NCBI GenBank assembly: GCA_025618425.1
Contig: CM046845.1
Span: 8,239,491-8,303,490 of the forward strand
Direction of reading: 5' to 3'
Length of the DNA: 64,000 bases
DNA from: Heliocidaris tuberculata
Taxonomy: Eukaryota > Echinodermata > Echinoidea > Camarodonta > Echinometridae
A program made the position numbers and the translations under genes. Under the pieces are notes generated by a model. The model saw only the letters and a program-made list of their open reading frames with translations, made no database searches and was not told the origin of the DNA. Below, one piece after another: positions 34,912-48,540 of the stretch. Each line of letters starts with the position of its first letter. Within the stretch, counting starts at the first letter, position 1.

Positions 34912-35125
34912 GGTGTTTCACAAAGAGTAAGTTGGACTTAAAGTCGCGCTTAAATTCCTAGTTGCATGCTGTTTATTAGTAATTACACATCCCCGCATTG
35001 GTCAGATCATGCTCAGGGGACGCGTGCTGTTGGGAAGTCTATCAATGAGATTTCACGTTAAATACCAGGTGCGCATTGGCGCTTATGCATGACTCTAAGT
35101 CCAACTTAACTCTTTGTGAAACACC
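34912..35125. mobile_element. 214-bp hairpin MITE-like element
   Basis: Inverted ends GTGTTTCACAAAGAGTAAGT / TTAACTCTTTGTGAAACACC, with inner TTGGACTTA paired to TAAGTCCAA. The interior contains GCGCATTGGCGCTTATGCATGA. No frame. Confidence 0.82.
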
Positions 35126-35212
35126 CACCAGGTATATTTTTTTTCTTCAATCACTTAAAGCCTTTTTCACAACAACAGTAGCCTTTTTTAAAAACTCCCA
35201 TTTGCCATTCAT

Positions 35213-35745
35213 TTAAAGGGAAAGTCCATCCTGATATCAACTTGGTTTTAAAAGAAGCAGAAAAATTAAAGAAACGGATCAGTGATAGTTTGAGCTAAAT
35301 CTGATAAGAAATAAGAAATTTAAGAATTGTTGAAATTGTAATTAATCAAACACAAATTGGCAACTCCGTGACGTATCGTAGGAGCATATCTCCTATTTGC
35401 CCTGTACTGAAAAAACCATGAATTTCCATTTTCTCTCTAAAAAATATTTTATGATGCGTGTATAATAATTTCACTTATGCTTTTACACAAAACCTGTATG
35501 ATATGAACCTGTTCCCTCATCAAAAACGAAGAAAATGAGAATATATGAATTTTTGTGTACGGAGCGAATGGGAAAGAAGCTCGCATGATATGTCACAGAC
35601 TCGCCAGTTTGTGCTCGATTCAAAACTTCAAAAATCCATAACTTTATTTCTCATCGGATTTTGCTCAAATGTCCATTGATCCGTTTCTTTAATTTTTCTG
35701 CTTCTTGTAAAACCAACTTAATATCAGGATGGACTTCCCCATTAA
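35213..35745. mobile_element. long-TIR element, AAGTCCAYCCTGATATCAA family (copy 1)
   Basis: About 530 bp. Arms of roughly 130 bp: left AAAGGGAAAGTCCATCCTGA, right its near complement ending GGATGGACTTCCCC. Subterminal AAACGGATCA, TCTGATAAGAAATAAGAAAT and a central GTGACGTA / TATGTCACAG pair also mirror each other. TTAA-like text at both edges hints at a TTAA target. Non-coding. Related to 61013-61546 and 49549-50833. Confidence 0.85.
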
Positions 35746-36485
35746 TACATAAAAATGCCTCAGTAAACTGCTGTGGTTTACAGAGTTGTATGTGAACAAG
35801 CCTTAATTCATGGATTCCTGGTCTCCCCTAACTTCTGACATTTCCACGAGTCTTCTCACCAAGTCTCTATCATTCTTTCTACATGTAACCACATGACCCA
35901 GCTAACTTGACAGTTTCTCTTTAAGACATATTTTGTTACAAACCCATATTCTGCAATTCATGATTAGTCATTCTTTCTGTCCTGTGTTTACAACTCTTTG
36001 TTTCACTCTCTCATCTCCCCTTTGTTTCTCTCTCTCTCTCTGTCATTTTCTCTTTTATCATTCTTCTTTCTACATTTCCTCTTTTTTTTTCTCTCACTCT
36101 TGTCTCCTTTGTTTCTCTGTCTTGTTTCCCCCTCTTCTTCTCTCTCTCTCAGATCCTATTTCTGTTTTAAAGGAGAAATGAATGAGAAACCACATTTAGA
36201 AATAGCTCTTTCTTTATATTCATTTAATAATCATCCATATCATCATCACAGATTGACATTTTTTATATTAATGTCATAGCACATTAACTTTACACCACAA
36301 TATGAATAATTCTTGATTAACATTTTGAATATCTGTTTGATTCAAATACATACAGTCATACATAAGCAGATAAATATGATCATGACATAATCAAGTCCAG
36401 AATCACATAAGCACATTACACATACACCATAAGAACAGATTGCCTTTGGAATAAGTAGGTATATTGCAAAGATTGGACGTATTCT
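35746..36485. other. intergenic, pyrimidine-rich stretch
   Basis: A CT-rich low-complexity segment at 35990-36160 (TCTCTC and TTCTTTC runs) yields Leu/Ser/Phe-rich frames that are not genes. Otherwise nothing recognised. Confidence 0.45.
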
Positions 36486-36620
36486 GGGCCCTGTTTCATA
36501 AAACTTGTCATCAATGGCAAGTTGCAATAACTGGTATAAGCTACTGAAATCCTTGCATCTGATTGCCTGAGAGCAAATTTGTCGGTAAAAATCACCGACA
36601 AGACATGTGATGAAATGCCC
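36486..36620. mobile_element. 135-bp hairpin MITE-like element, TTTCATAAAACTTGTC
   Basis: Left end GGGCCCTGTTTCATAAAACT pairs imperfectly with the right end (complement GGGGCATTTCATCACATGTC). An inner TGTCGGT/ACCGACA pair is present. An adjacent GTTTAAAC-rich inverted segment runs from 36625 to about 36865. No coding frame. Confidence 0.65.
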
Positions 36621-36865
36621 CGCTGAACTCCGGTTTAAACTTAAAAGTTAAAGTCGAAGTTAAACCAGAATTTAATTAAAATTTACTTAAACCGCAAGTC
36701 CATCTAAATTTCAGTACAAAGTTTAACCACACTGGATTGGAGTTTAAGTTAAACAAGAGTTCACAGTATCATTTTCTAAAACTCCGGATTAAAGGACAGG
36801 TTTAGACTGGGTTTAAACCACACTTAGACCGCAGTTTAAGTTGAACTGAATTCAGAATACGGGCC

Positions 36866-38472
36866 TGTGTGTCCAACACATTCCAGCAATAATTGCGATC
36901 TTTGATCAATATCTAAAATTTGTTGAATTTTTAACTTCAGGACAAAACACTATACCTAACCCTACCCTTACTCTTAACATAACCTAAAATCCAATTGCAA
37001 CCCTAACCCTAAATCTTGAGGAAATAAAGCCCGAAGCAAATCAAATTGCAAGGTAAATGCCGTAGGAAGAAGTGCCAGAAGAATTTATGTCAAATCACCA
37101 ACAAAAAGTTTCGTTACCTAAATAGTGTAATATTCTTTAAAAAAAATAAAAAAATAAAGAAACAAGCCCACTGCCAGTGTTTCATGTTTTGCGCACCTGC
37201 CCCATCAAGCATTTGCACTGTATAAACATATTCAGGGAAATGTTTAGTAAATTTTGCATAAAATTTTTTCTCTAGAAACATCTAGATGACATCATATGAG
37301 CAAATGCATAATTTGTTCTAGTTTCCAATGCTACAAACATTTGTGGAAGTAAACAATTGTATCATAAGGAAGGTAAAAGTAATTTTTTTTGGGTGGAAAC
37401 TGTTCACTTACTTGACCATACGTTCATTCCAAACAGATGATTAGTTAGCAAACTTTGCATGGTGTCAGGTAATAGTAATTTTCCAGATTTTTGGCTTCAG
37501 GTCTTCATCTTCAGCCACAATGGTAAAATCATAGAAATGCATCATCATCACATTCACAATCTCTTCATCTATACAATATTGCTTCTCTTTACCCTTTGGA
37601 CTAATTTTTCTAGTAAAAGGTGGTATTAAAGATGGTAAAGTTGCAAAATATTTTGTCACCTTTTCCACTCTTTACAGTATAGAAGAATACCACAGACAAA
37701 ATATCCCCTGAAAAGGATTGCTCTTCCACTGCCCTAAATTTCAAAATATAACAAGAAATAGCTGAAAAGTTTGGACCAAACTTTCACGCCACATGAATGT
37801 GTAGTTCAATGTGCAGTTCATGTGGATTTCAACAAGACTGAGTAAATTTCTTGTCATATTTGTGATTCCAAGACCTCACAATAAACATCAATTCTTTTGC
37901 ACTACATAATGAACCTTTCTAAATTGCATTCAGACAGTTTGTTTCACAATTTAACTGCATGACCTGAACTCAACTTTATCTTTAAGCTCATCTTAAGAGA
38001 ACGCAACATGGCCCATTAGCCCCTTCAGTGCCACCACGACTTAATTTTGACTTGTAGTGCATTATTTTATTAATACATTGGGTATGATTTCTCCACGGGA
38101 ACAAACTTTACAATGAAGATACGGTTACCTGTTTCTGTTTAAGGAAAAGAAAATCTAGCCTTAGTTGTGTCTTAGTCAAGACACAACACACGATTGTTTA
38201 ATAAATACTCATATTCTTGGGTGGGATTTGTTGCCCACGGCTAGGAAGGGGTTAAAAGGAAATTCAATATTTTTTTCAGCTAGACAAATGACCATTATAG
38301 TCACAATATTAAAAAGCTATAGAAAGAGAGGTCATGATTTAGAATGTGTCTATTTTCTACCCATAAAATTCTCAACTAGCATCATATTACATCAGAACTA
38401 CAATTCATGGTCACCTAAACTTAGCATATTATTTGCATTTCAGAACAACACAGACCTAACTGAAACAATCCA
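36866..38472. other. RABGGTA downstream region, no gene recognised
   Basis: Contains a short CCTAACCCTA-rich patch at 36950-37015 and otherwise AT-rich sequence. An AATAAA on the minus strand at 38071-38066, about 400 bp past the RABGGTA stop, is a candidate poly-A signal for that gene. Confidence 0.4.
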
Positions 38473-41400
38473 TCATAGTGCTTCATTATTGAGGCTTGTG
38501 AGTTGAGGAAGAAGTTCTTTGACCTTTGACCTGAACAGCTCAAGGTTACTAACAGGATTGCTGGACAGATCAAGTTTTCGTAGATTTGGACAAGATGCTA
38601 GCGGTTCTAGCTGTGAGAATACAGCGATGTCTGAGGAAATAGAATTAAGGATTTAGATGGATAAAATTTCATATAATTCCATCATCATCGTCATCATCAT
38701 CACCAGATCATCATCACCAATATAGTCATCATTATCATCATGACTATGAATATGATAATAATCCTTATCATCATCATCATCATCATCATCATCAACCTCC
38801 TCATCCTCATCCTTCTCATCTTCATCATTCATCGACATCAGCAGCACCAGCACCAGCAACACCATGTGCACCACCATCAATGTCATCCTCCTTCTCCTCC
38901 TCATCATCTTCTTCATTCATCATCACCACCACCAGCAGCACAACGACCACCACCATCACCACCATCACCACAATCATCATCACCACCACCATCATCCTCT
39001 TCATCAACAATCCCATGTAGGCTGAACCCCTGAAAGGATACTGTTGTTTTTCAGTGACAAGGTTTCCAGGCAGGGCAGTCCACATAGGTTTGAGATGTCT
39101 TCCAGCCTATTGCTATCAGCCTTCAAATCGGACACACAGAACAGTAGATCTACATCATTGAGGGCAAGAAGATCATTGCTGGAGAGGTCCACAGAGTGTA
39201 CTGAAGATAGATGATGGAGATGGTGTAGCGTAGTCAACTCCTGTGATAACAAATCAAATCAAAATTATATTGGTACAATTCAATAAATTTTGTGAACATA
39301 AGTCATAACGATTACAGTAAATTCAAACTCACAACAGTCATAAAATGCAACATTCTTAGAAACATACAAATTCAAAATAAAATGAATGTGATGGAATTAG
39401 CATAAATCTATCTTAAAATTAGAATTTTTAAAAAAGGAAATTGTCACAAAAACTTATTACTGTCGATGAAATTAAAAAGAGATATACTGTCTCTTTTATC
39501 TTGTTATATCTCCTAAAGATATATGTCTCTTTGAAAACTTACAATTAGGCCCTGCTTACAATCATCCAAAAACACCAGCTTTTGAAACCAAAACTAAGCC
39601 TTTAAATGGACAGTCAAATACATGTATGAAAGATTAAATGCAATCAAGGAATATTAGCATTGCAGGTACCCTTTTGGAACAGGAGAGATATCTGGACATA
39701 AAATGCCACATCAAGGAGCATAAGTACTAGGATTTAAATCAACAAATTCTTCAAGGACTGACCTTTCCAGAGACATCAAATGCTGTCTGCTTGACCTGTG
39801 ACCCTGTGACCTTTGAACTTTCCTGCAGGTATCTCATGATGGCATTCTCCATGATAAACTTGCTCCTGAGATCCTTGAAGTAGTTTGCTCTATAGGTGTC
39901 TTGAGACAGGATGATTGTGAAGCAACCAAGCATCTCTGCTTCAAGCTTCAAAGGGTCGAGGACTCTCATTAGAAGGATCACCGTCAACAGACACCCTGAA
40001 ACAAAAGAAATGGCAAAGGGAGTACACAACAAGATAAAGTAATAGCAACGATAGAACAAGGTGAAATGAAATATTACACAGTGAACCAAATGATTTAGCA
40101 AAGACTGTGAATATCAAAGGGCATAGCATATTAAACGATAAAAGAGTAAACAGCAAAGAAATAGAAGCCACATAAGCTTCAAATGATCCAAAGGCATCAG
40201 TGATAATTGCAGTCGAAATACGCCCTGCAAATAAAATAATAGCCAATAATAGCCAATAGCCAAGTGCACTCAGGAAAAAAAAGAGTATCAGCAAACAAAG
40301 CAAATAAAAACAGTAAGAGCAAATTCTAAATCTATAGAGGAAAATTTAAAAGTTCTGAAAATCTGAAACAGTAAAAAATGCAGGAAACCATACAAACATT
40401 CAAAACACAAGAGGCTACAAGTATAGTGCTGTAGCTCAGAAACAGAACCGTTCTCAAACTTGTCAGACTGAAGGTTTTGAGCTGAGCTAGAAACGAACCA
40501 GACTAAAGGCATTTTTTTCCTGAATAACCCCCTAATGTAAAACGATATTTTGAAGATTGAACCATTTGCGTAATATATGTTCAGTTACATGTGTGCAGAG
40601 AACGCTAAGATGCTAAAGCTCACATTTATTATCTGGTTCCAATTCTCGAAGCTGCTGACAGGACTCCAGTTCTGTGGTGAGGAATTCTGTTTTTTCATCG
40701 CTGAGTTCGGCTGTGAAGAGAGAACTTGCGTCTTGGTCATCCTTGCTCCAACATTCTGTCACACCTGAATAGAAGGAAGTACATGCAAGCAAGAGTCAAC
40801 TATAAATTTGGATGAATTTTGGAATAATCATATAAAATTTGAACTCTACAGATTGTCTATGGTTGATGGTGGTAACTTAACAAAATCACTAACATTTTCC
40901 TTCATTGAATACAAATTAATCTACTGAACACCCTTAGAAATTATTTCCTCATCATTGTTCTGCTTGATAGTAGTAAAAGCAAGCCAGTAGCATGCTTTAT
41001 CAAATTTTTGAATGGTAGCTGTCATATGCTAAAAAGACTGAAAAGCAAGTTAAGCAAACCACCTTCAAACAAGACTTAAAATTTTGATATACTTATCACG
41101 CAGAAACAACCCGTCATCTCCACTCTCCCCCCCCCCCCCCCCAATTAAAACATTCCTGTATTGTACTTAAGATTGTTACAGAACACATGCATCAACATGC
41201 TCATACAGACAACATTTTTTCTACATTTTGTTTTCTGTTATAGCTGTATTCCTTTTTAATACATACCTTTGCCTAGATGACAAGATCTACAGACTTCTTC
41301 ACCCAGTTTGACTTGAATTGTTCTATCACCTTCTTGCCTCAACGCCTCACTGGTTACTGTGTAGATCTTAACAGGAGTTAAGGGTACCCAATACTGCAAT

Positions 41401-44400
41401 ACCAGAGGATCTGTTCACTTTGCTCATCAGAATTTTCAGATGAATCACAGCAATCCAACAAAAATATTATAAAGTAGTGATAATTTCCACAAATAAATCT
41501 TCTCTAATTTCTTCAATCACATATATTATGAGGTTTTAATGATTATTATTTATCCATCAGTACTCTTAATGCCTTTAAAAAAAAAAAAAAATTATTTTTT
41601 ACTCAGAGTTCCTTTTCCAGTCTTAATTCTGCTAGGCATGTATTGAAAGCTGTATATTTTCTCTTAATTTGTCCAGATGACCACATTTCCAGCTATATTA
41701 TTCCTACAGTATATAGATACAATATGGATATACTTGGTCCACATTACACTACCAGATTACATGAATTATGAAAAAATGACATGATGTTTTGTATGATTTG
41801 ATTTGATTCATACATATTGGTTAAACCATACAATAAAACAACAACAATAACACTTCATGTATAGTCATGTGTGCACATCCAAACCCAACTTCCAAGGCCT
41901 GTTTTTAAAAAGGATACCCACATGATGGAGTGGTACTGACTACACCTTGAGTTCCTCCATGTTCCCTCCACAACCGAACCATTGATAGACACCTCAGCTG
42001 ACTGCTGCAGGAGGTTTACAGGCTGGCTGAATGTCACCATGACTTGATTGATGGCACTATTTGCATAAACTACTTGGATTCCCAGTGGCTTATCACCTGT
42101 TGGTATGTGACAGATTAAAGGTAATCTTTGAGATCTGGTAAGGGCTGAAAATAAATTTCTCAAAAAATTAAGCGAAAGTTACGATGAACAAATGCACCAT
42201 CCCCTTTGGTTGTTCTATTGTACAATTTTACAAATATGTCTTTGAACATCAATTCAATCCAGTTCAATTCAGTATCGCTTTTATTGGCAATAAATCACAT
42301 GACAAAAGTCAAAAGACCAATGCTGTCATATTTACAATAAAAGACCAACATTTGCATATTCCACATATAAATGTGGAATTCGTATTAATAATTGATATAT
42401 GAAAATATTGTACACTTAAAAAAAAGGTCAAAACTCAAAAGACAAAGCTAAGAAAAGTTACACATCACAAATAAAACCATTCGGACAGGACATTTGATCA
42501 GTACTAAAGATAAAAGTGTCGCGCAGAGACAACATCTCCATTAATATGATTGTATGTTGATTTCACCCATGGGGTTAACAAATCAATCTCAAGCAAATAC
42601 ACCACCATATCAAGGCACATGTCCAGACATATCCCCCCCCCTTCCCCCTTCTTATAATAGTACATAACAATTGGGTTAATTTTTTTGTGAGATGGCGGGA
42701 GGGAGTATTTGAGTCATTGTTTGTAGATGTCCAAGGGGGTTAGTTGTCCAAGATTCTCTCCTTTACTAAAAAATACTTAATGGATTAATGATTACAAACA
42801 AAATTATTTGCAGTGACTTACCTCTTCCCATAAGCCACCTGTGATAGAACCAAGCACTCTGGTCATTTGGATCAGTGAAGAAAGCATTCTGCACTAGGTC
42901 ATATTCTGATACAAAGAAATAAACAATACATTGACATATAAACCTACATTATGAGAAATAATTCAAAGAGCTCAGTTCAGAATTGAAATTATAGGCACAG
43001 AATTCAAATAGTGGTCATGTTATAGAAATTGTCTATGCATGATTGAAATGAAACTCCCAAGAGTAAATTACAATATAATAACTACACAAGATACATGGAA
43101 GAACAAGAGTGTAGAAGAGTATAAACATAATTTTACATAATACCCTTTTGGTAATAACCAACATCTTACATATAATACAAAAACCCAGAGACAGACAGAA
43201 AAATAAAGTTTATAAGATGATGGAGAGAAATAAGCTCTTTGGAAACAGCTTTTTGACTCTGGTCTCGATGCAGCCTTGTGGTGATTTTGTTACATGTATA
43301 ACCTCTTACTGGTCGGAGTCATAGAATGTTGTTTGACGAGAAAGAAGACACAGGGAAGATTTTGCAAAACTTTCATGGATGATCTTATTGCATATTGTGG
43401 TAAGGTGGGACATGGAAAAGTGAAGCATTTGGCTCAAGGTCGAAACACTTGGACAGACAGTTGTTTGAGAAGATCATAGGGTCACGACACTGTCAATAGA
43501 CAGATGGCTATTGATGATACCATCTTGATGTACCAGATTGTTACAAGAACAGGCAAAAAACAGAGAATGACTGATACCTTGCATGAGGATATCTTCCTTG
43601 AGTCTTCCCTTCTTCTCCTGATCTGGATGGAGCACTGGTAGGAGCTTACTCCTGTAGTGCCAGGAGGAGTAGTTGGAAAAGTTAGTACTGATCTTTTTGC
43701 TTGTGAATTCGAGCTCATCCGATGGCGCCACATTCGACTTGGCTACTACAAACCGCCTGTAGTCCCAACAATGAACTAAATAATATAAAAGATCAAGATA
43801 TAAAATCAATAATATTGGCTTCTTGGTTAGTGCCAATATCCAACAAACATAGAATCAGGTTCATATGGTTCATCAAACTACATGTATGATATAAAAGATT
43901 TTTTAAAAAGAGACTGACCTGGGTCAAATGAATTATAAATGTGATTACTGGTTAGATGTTGAGTCCAAATTTGTGGCTCAAAAATGAATAAGGTTTCATC
44001 TAAAAAAAGATAAAAGTCATGATTAATATCATGACTAGGTATTCTTTGTTTCAATTAGAACATCCACTTGCCAAATAAGAGAACAGATCTTAACTGACAT
44101 AAAGTGAAAGTTACAACAAACATGATATAGGTTCACAATACTATTCCTTTGTTTTAATGCAAATAATGTTCACATACACAATGGAGGAGAATACAGAACA
44201 TTGAAGTAACAATACACACTCACACCCATAGTGTTCTAATGTTTCACTACCCAACATCACCCACACTGGCAATCATTTATTGGACTTACAATTTCTCTCA
44301 TCATATTCCAGGTAGAGATTACAGAGTTTGAGTTCTTGCTTCCAGTCTGGCTTAGGGGTGTGTTCCATGACCCAGCATCGGTGGTACCAAGCACCATAGG

Positions 44401-47400
44401 ACTTGGGGTTCACCCGCAAGCAAGTCTCGACGAAACCTAGCTCTCTATCAAACAGCTCCTGCATCTCATCAGGGGTCCTGGAAATCAAGAGGCAAATTTA
44501 CTTTCAAATGTCTTGCTGACAATTTTACTTCTATTGCTTAAAAAGTTGAAAATTAGAATCTGACCATAACTTTCAATTTTTCTGATGTCATTCTTGATTT
44601 TTTCTTCTACATGTATATATGCCACCAAAATAAAATCCTCTGTGTCATACTCCCTCTCTTAAAAAAGTAGTTTCTTAACCGATAGCTCACAGGAACCAAG
44701 TGGTCCCTGTACTAAGCTTATGAGAATAAGACAAGTCAGTTGTCAATAGGTTAGCAAAATGAATCTCTATAGTTCCATGCAGACTTACATACAGCTCTTT
44801 CCATTATAATGGAAATTTTTTTCCCTTGTGGAAAGGAGATTTAGTTGTATCATACAGGTAAAGATTCAAAGTTAACTGCTCTTGTTGAATAAATGACAAA
44901 ATACAGGTTAATTAATCCAAGCAGAGAGCTATTATCAGTGAAGCCTAGCACCAAAAAAAAATCAAAAATTATGAACAATATAATCAACAACATAATGCAA
45001 CAACAACAACATAATAAATCAACAATGCTGTGAAGTGCAAGAGTACTACAAAACTTATAATAAATAAGATTGATAAAACTAACAGACCACGGGTACAAAT
45101 CATTTTGACAGTACTGCAATCTGATAGTACTAACTTTTCCAAGATAATACAAAGCTTTCAACGTCTGGAATGGTATCAGAGGGATGAACGTTACATATGA
45201 TGACATGGGTACTTACTTTGTCTCTGCAAACACTTGGAAAGTTTCCTTTCTAACATTCCAAAGTGTGTAAAAGTCTGGGTTGGCTGAAAGTAGCTGTGCA
45301 CAAACTTCCAAAATTTCCCCGTCAAATTCATTCTTCTTTCTCTGAAATGGTAAAGTAAAGAACCCAATGTACAGCTATCTTATGTTTCTGTAATGTCTTT
45401 TCCCTTTAATGTCATTACAATCACCATTTTCCAGCTGTTAGATTACAGTACCTTAAAATCATGTTATCAAATTGATTTCATTTTACTTGAAGATATGCAG
45501 TTGTACTTTAAAAGTAATTAATATTAACTGCTGAAAGAGAGTATTCTAAATGAAGAGACATTAATGAAAAAATAAGAATGAGATTATTTCTGATAAAAAC
45601 CCCAAATTAAGGAAAAATCCATCCATCTGGTTTGACTCAATCTTTTGATTCAATAAGTCGTACATGAGCACACAAGGCAAAATTTATAGCAGAGATTGTG
45701 CAAGTGTTTGTTTCATACCATATATGCTGTTTTAGTGATAGGAATTCTAAAACAAACAATAAACATTAGAACATAATTCCAAATCCTCATTTAACTTTCA
45801 AATCGGTATTTTTTCCACTTCATAATTAATTTTTTATTCATGTATTTCTATTTCAGTCTTTTCAGAACAGAAGTTTTGTTGCACAAGTAATATCAGTGTT
45901 GCCGATTTGTAGACAAAAATCATGATTAATTTGGACTTTAATCATATTATAATTCTACTTAAAAGAAGAGTTAATGACATTATTGAAATGTTGGTTCCAT
46001 TGCAAATAGTCATTAGATAATGAGGATTTCTTTCATGTTTTAAAATCCATATTACCTTTTCAAAGACTTTCTGTGTACCTGCTGTGTAAAGTTTGAGCTT
46101 CTTTTCACGTTCTTTCCTCTTCGCTTCTTGTTGTTCTTCAGTAGTTTTAACTTTCAATCGACCATGCTGCAAGAAGATGTGAACAAAAGTAATATATGAT
46201 GGATTAGGCACAGCAGCAGAAGTAAAGTGAATAACAATGAATAACAGAGAATTTTGCCCACATAAGAAGCAGCAAAATATTATGTAGAAATCCACTAATA
46301 CATGTACATGCTTATCTGATCTATAGAAATCTAATGTGCCTTCTTACCATTATGGACAGTTAACTTTATTTCTATTTCTCACTTTTCTTCAGAGGATACG
46401 CTAATTTCCATCACAAGATATCCACGTTAAGGACCCTTGACTAGAAAGAGTGGTTTATAATGATCATTAGATGATTCAAATATCACTCATCATTGGTCAC
46501 TTGAAATCATTCCTCTAGAGTCTAGACTAATTCCACTCATGGGCCCTTGCCTATCATGCCTATGTGGGACTGTGTCCAACATTCACTGTTGCAGCAGTCA
46601 AAAACAGACAACAAAATTGCTCTAAGCAAAATTTAATTTTCTTAAATTTGCTAGATTACCTGATTCATGGACTCTTCCACTCTTACTGTGCCACAAATTA
46701 GGAGATTCAGAATTGAAAGTGAAATTTTAAATAATTATTTTCCTCTCCTGTATGAATGATCTAGCATGGAAAAGGGCCTGCTGATACACACAATAGCTAC
46801 TGAAGCCTATTCACCCATATAAGAGCTAGTCTGAGTACAAGGTTATCTTCAGATAAGCTTGTACATGTATAAGTGGACTAATTCTAAAACTGAAAAGTCT
46901 AATTTTCTCTTTCTTAACGATCTCGAATCTAGTTCTCTCTCTCTCATCATTCTCATGAGTCATGTCTCTCTCTCCTTTTTATTTGTTCCCCTATCTCCTC
47001 TGAACAATGTCAATTGCATTCTGATTAGTCTCTAACCCCCTTCTTCTACACCACAACTGCCCACTTTTTTCATTCCACCCGAGTCTAGAAAAATATAAAG
47101 GGATCAAGGGGTCATTTCATCAAATCGTCATAACGACAAGATCAGCGACATCTCGACGCTGTCGCTCAACTTGTCCGCTAACCGTTTCACAAAGCCGTAT
47201 TTGCGAAGATCAGCGACAACTTCCCTGACAAGTGACTTGTCGGTACTCCAAACCTGTCATATCTTTTTAGAACGCCATCACAAGCCAGCTTTTAGTTAGT
47301 GTATGGGCTGCGAAAAAATAAAAAATGTAAGTTAAGAGAAAATTATTTCCTGATCTCCAAGCACATTTCTTTATCATTCTTTTTATCAAATAGTTTTACT

Positions 47401-48347
47401 AATGTTTTTATTATAATATTTTACAGACGGACAATATGTTTTTATGACTTCTTGACCCCCAACACGTATGTGAGATTAATATTAAAAATACCCACATCGG
47501 TCTACCATAGAAAAAGCGTCTAAAACGGAACAGTCTGTATATACAGACCAATTTAAACGACGACAATTTATCATGTATGTATTTTACCTTTATTTTTCCT
47601 TTTTCACGCAATACTTTGATATAAACAATATTAAATGTATTTTTTATAACTGAATATTAAGAATTGGGTCATAAAATATCTTTATTTAATCATTTTCTCT
47701 AAAGTGTACACGATTTGGGTCTTCTTTCCATAATTAGTCAATTACGGTATCCTCTTATTTACAAATCTAGATTCGTACATCGCAAATGCATCCTCAAGTT
47801 TTCTCAATTTTATAAATTCTAAGATGCCATAAGTAACACATCTTTTCATGTAAACGGGATGTTTGTATCACCAGTATTAATTTTCGCTGCCTTTTTTGAC
47901 ATTTTGGAACAATTGGGAGAAAACTGAGCCTCAAAGTCTGTTTGGGTAATTGACGATAAATCCAATGGACTGTGATATAGACTATGTTTTTTAGCCGATG
48001 AGTATCGATATCATTGAGTTGTCGTTTATCATGTCTTCGTGAAACAGTTTGTCAAGACCATGACATTTCCGTAGATCGCCGACAAAGTTATGACTGTCAT
48101 GGAGTTGATTTGATGAAACGACCCCCAAATTGCCAATGCCATTTTTTCATCAGTCATGCATGCATGCCGCGCGCGCCGTGCAAAGTTTGTCATCACCGTC
48201 CTCATAGTACCTTACACCAATAACTACGAATGGGACTGGGTAATAACCACATATCACACAAAGAGCGTCTCTACACGCTTTACAATATCGATTACATTCA
48301 TTTAATTTGAAATCTAAAAAGAAAAATGATGTATAAAGGCATACCAT
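38473..48347 (-). CDS. RABGGTA: RABGGTA, Rab geranylgeranyltransferase alpha subunit
   Basis: Alpha subunit of Rab GGTase (GGTase II), which with the beta subunit and REP adds geranylgeranyl groups to Rab C-terminal cysteines in the cytosol. Coding exons on the minus strand: 48347-48345, 46166-46056, 45341-45217, 44477-44290, 43775-43578, 42905-42822, 42096-41918, 41393-41267, 40764-40624, 39995-39763, 39240-39042, 38630-38473. Phases agree throughout, giving 581 residues (human is about 567). After M1 comes [24 protein letters not shown] repeats follow: [53 protein letters not shown] and [13 protein letters not shown]. Residues 237-340 are the Ig-like insert of animal enzymes, then [23 protein letters not shown]. 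The C-terminus has leucine-rich repeats ([31 protein letters not shown]). The exon 7 donor was chosen to keep frame; a nearer GT at 41945 would cause a stop. Confidence 0.95.
38680..39012. repeat. (ATC)n/(ACC)n microsatellite in the last RABGGTA intron
   Basis: ATC repeats grade into CACCATC and AGCACC variants between RABGGTA exons 12 and 11. His/Asp-rich frames on both strands come from the repeat. Confidence 0.93.
41783..41835 (-). mobile_element. possible LINE tail (AAATC)n
   Basis: Minus strand reads ATGAATCAAATCAAATCATA, a short pentanucleotide tail, next to the end of RABGGTA exon 7. Too short to classify firmly. Confidence 0.25.
42236..42420 (-). mobile_element. LINE 3' end remnant with (AATTG)n-like tail
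   Basis: On the minus strand, GCCAATAAAAGCGATACTGA runs into ATTGAACTGGATTGAATTGA, a degenerate pentanucleotide tail as in 3'-truncated non-LTR elements. In RABGGTA intron 6. Confidence 0.4.
46534..46875 (+). mobile_element. dispersed repeat family R, copy 3
   Basis: Matches copy 1 over its length: CACTCATGGGCCCTTGCC, GTGGGACTGTGTCCAACATT, CAAAAACAGACAACAAAATT, then the terminal hairpin (ACAAGGTTATCT here, one arm mutated) and TATAAGTG. A small internal repeat of TGCCTATCA is specific to this copy. In RABGGTA intron 1. Confidence 0.8.
47108..48126. mobile_element. ~1.0-kb TIR element in RABGGTA intron 1
   Basis: Ends GGGGTCATTTCATCAAATCG and the complement of GGGGTCGTTTCATCAAATCA. Subterminal CGTCATAACGACAAGATCAG versus AGTCATAACTTTGTCGGCGA are also related. 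The inner region is AT-rich; short frames (up to 74 codons) are unlike any transposase. It lies 220 bp from the one-codon first coding exon. Confidence 0.75.
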
Positions 48348-48540
48348 TTTGAACGATCTTGTCTTGAACAGTGGATCTTTCTATGAAGTGACAAAAAATT
48401 ATTAGTATTTAGGCAGCGCAAGAGGAACAAAGGTCTTTATGAATATGTATCATGACGTCATAATAAATGAATATGCATAATGAACAAGGCTTGAGCTTGA
48501 GGTTTCATGGCATTGTATTTATTTTCCTGATTATAACGTT

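Noticed and set aside
36950..37015. CCCTAA-rich patch as an interstitial telomere
   Set aside because: Only about two consecutive CCCTAA units amid degenerate CCTA text; not a telomeric array.
41918..41946. Earlier GT at 41945 as the donor of RABGGTA exon 7
   Set aside because: It would bring exon 8 into a frame with an early stop and remove the conserved HSIMW-YWVPL segment; the GT after TGG at 41918 keeps frame.
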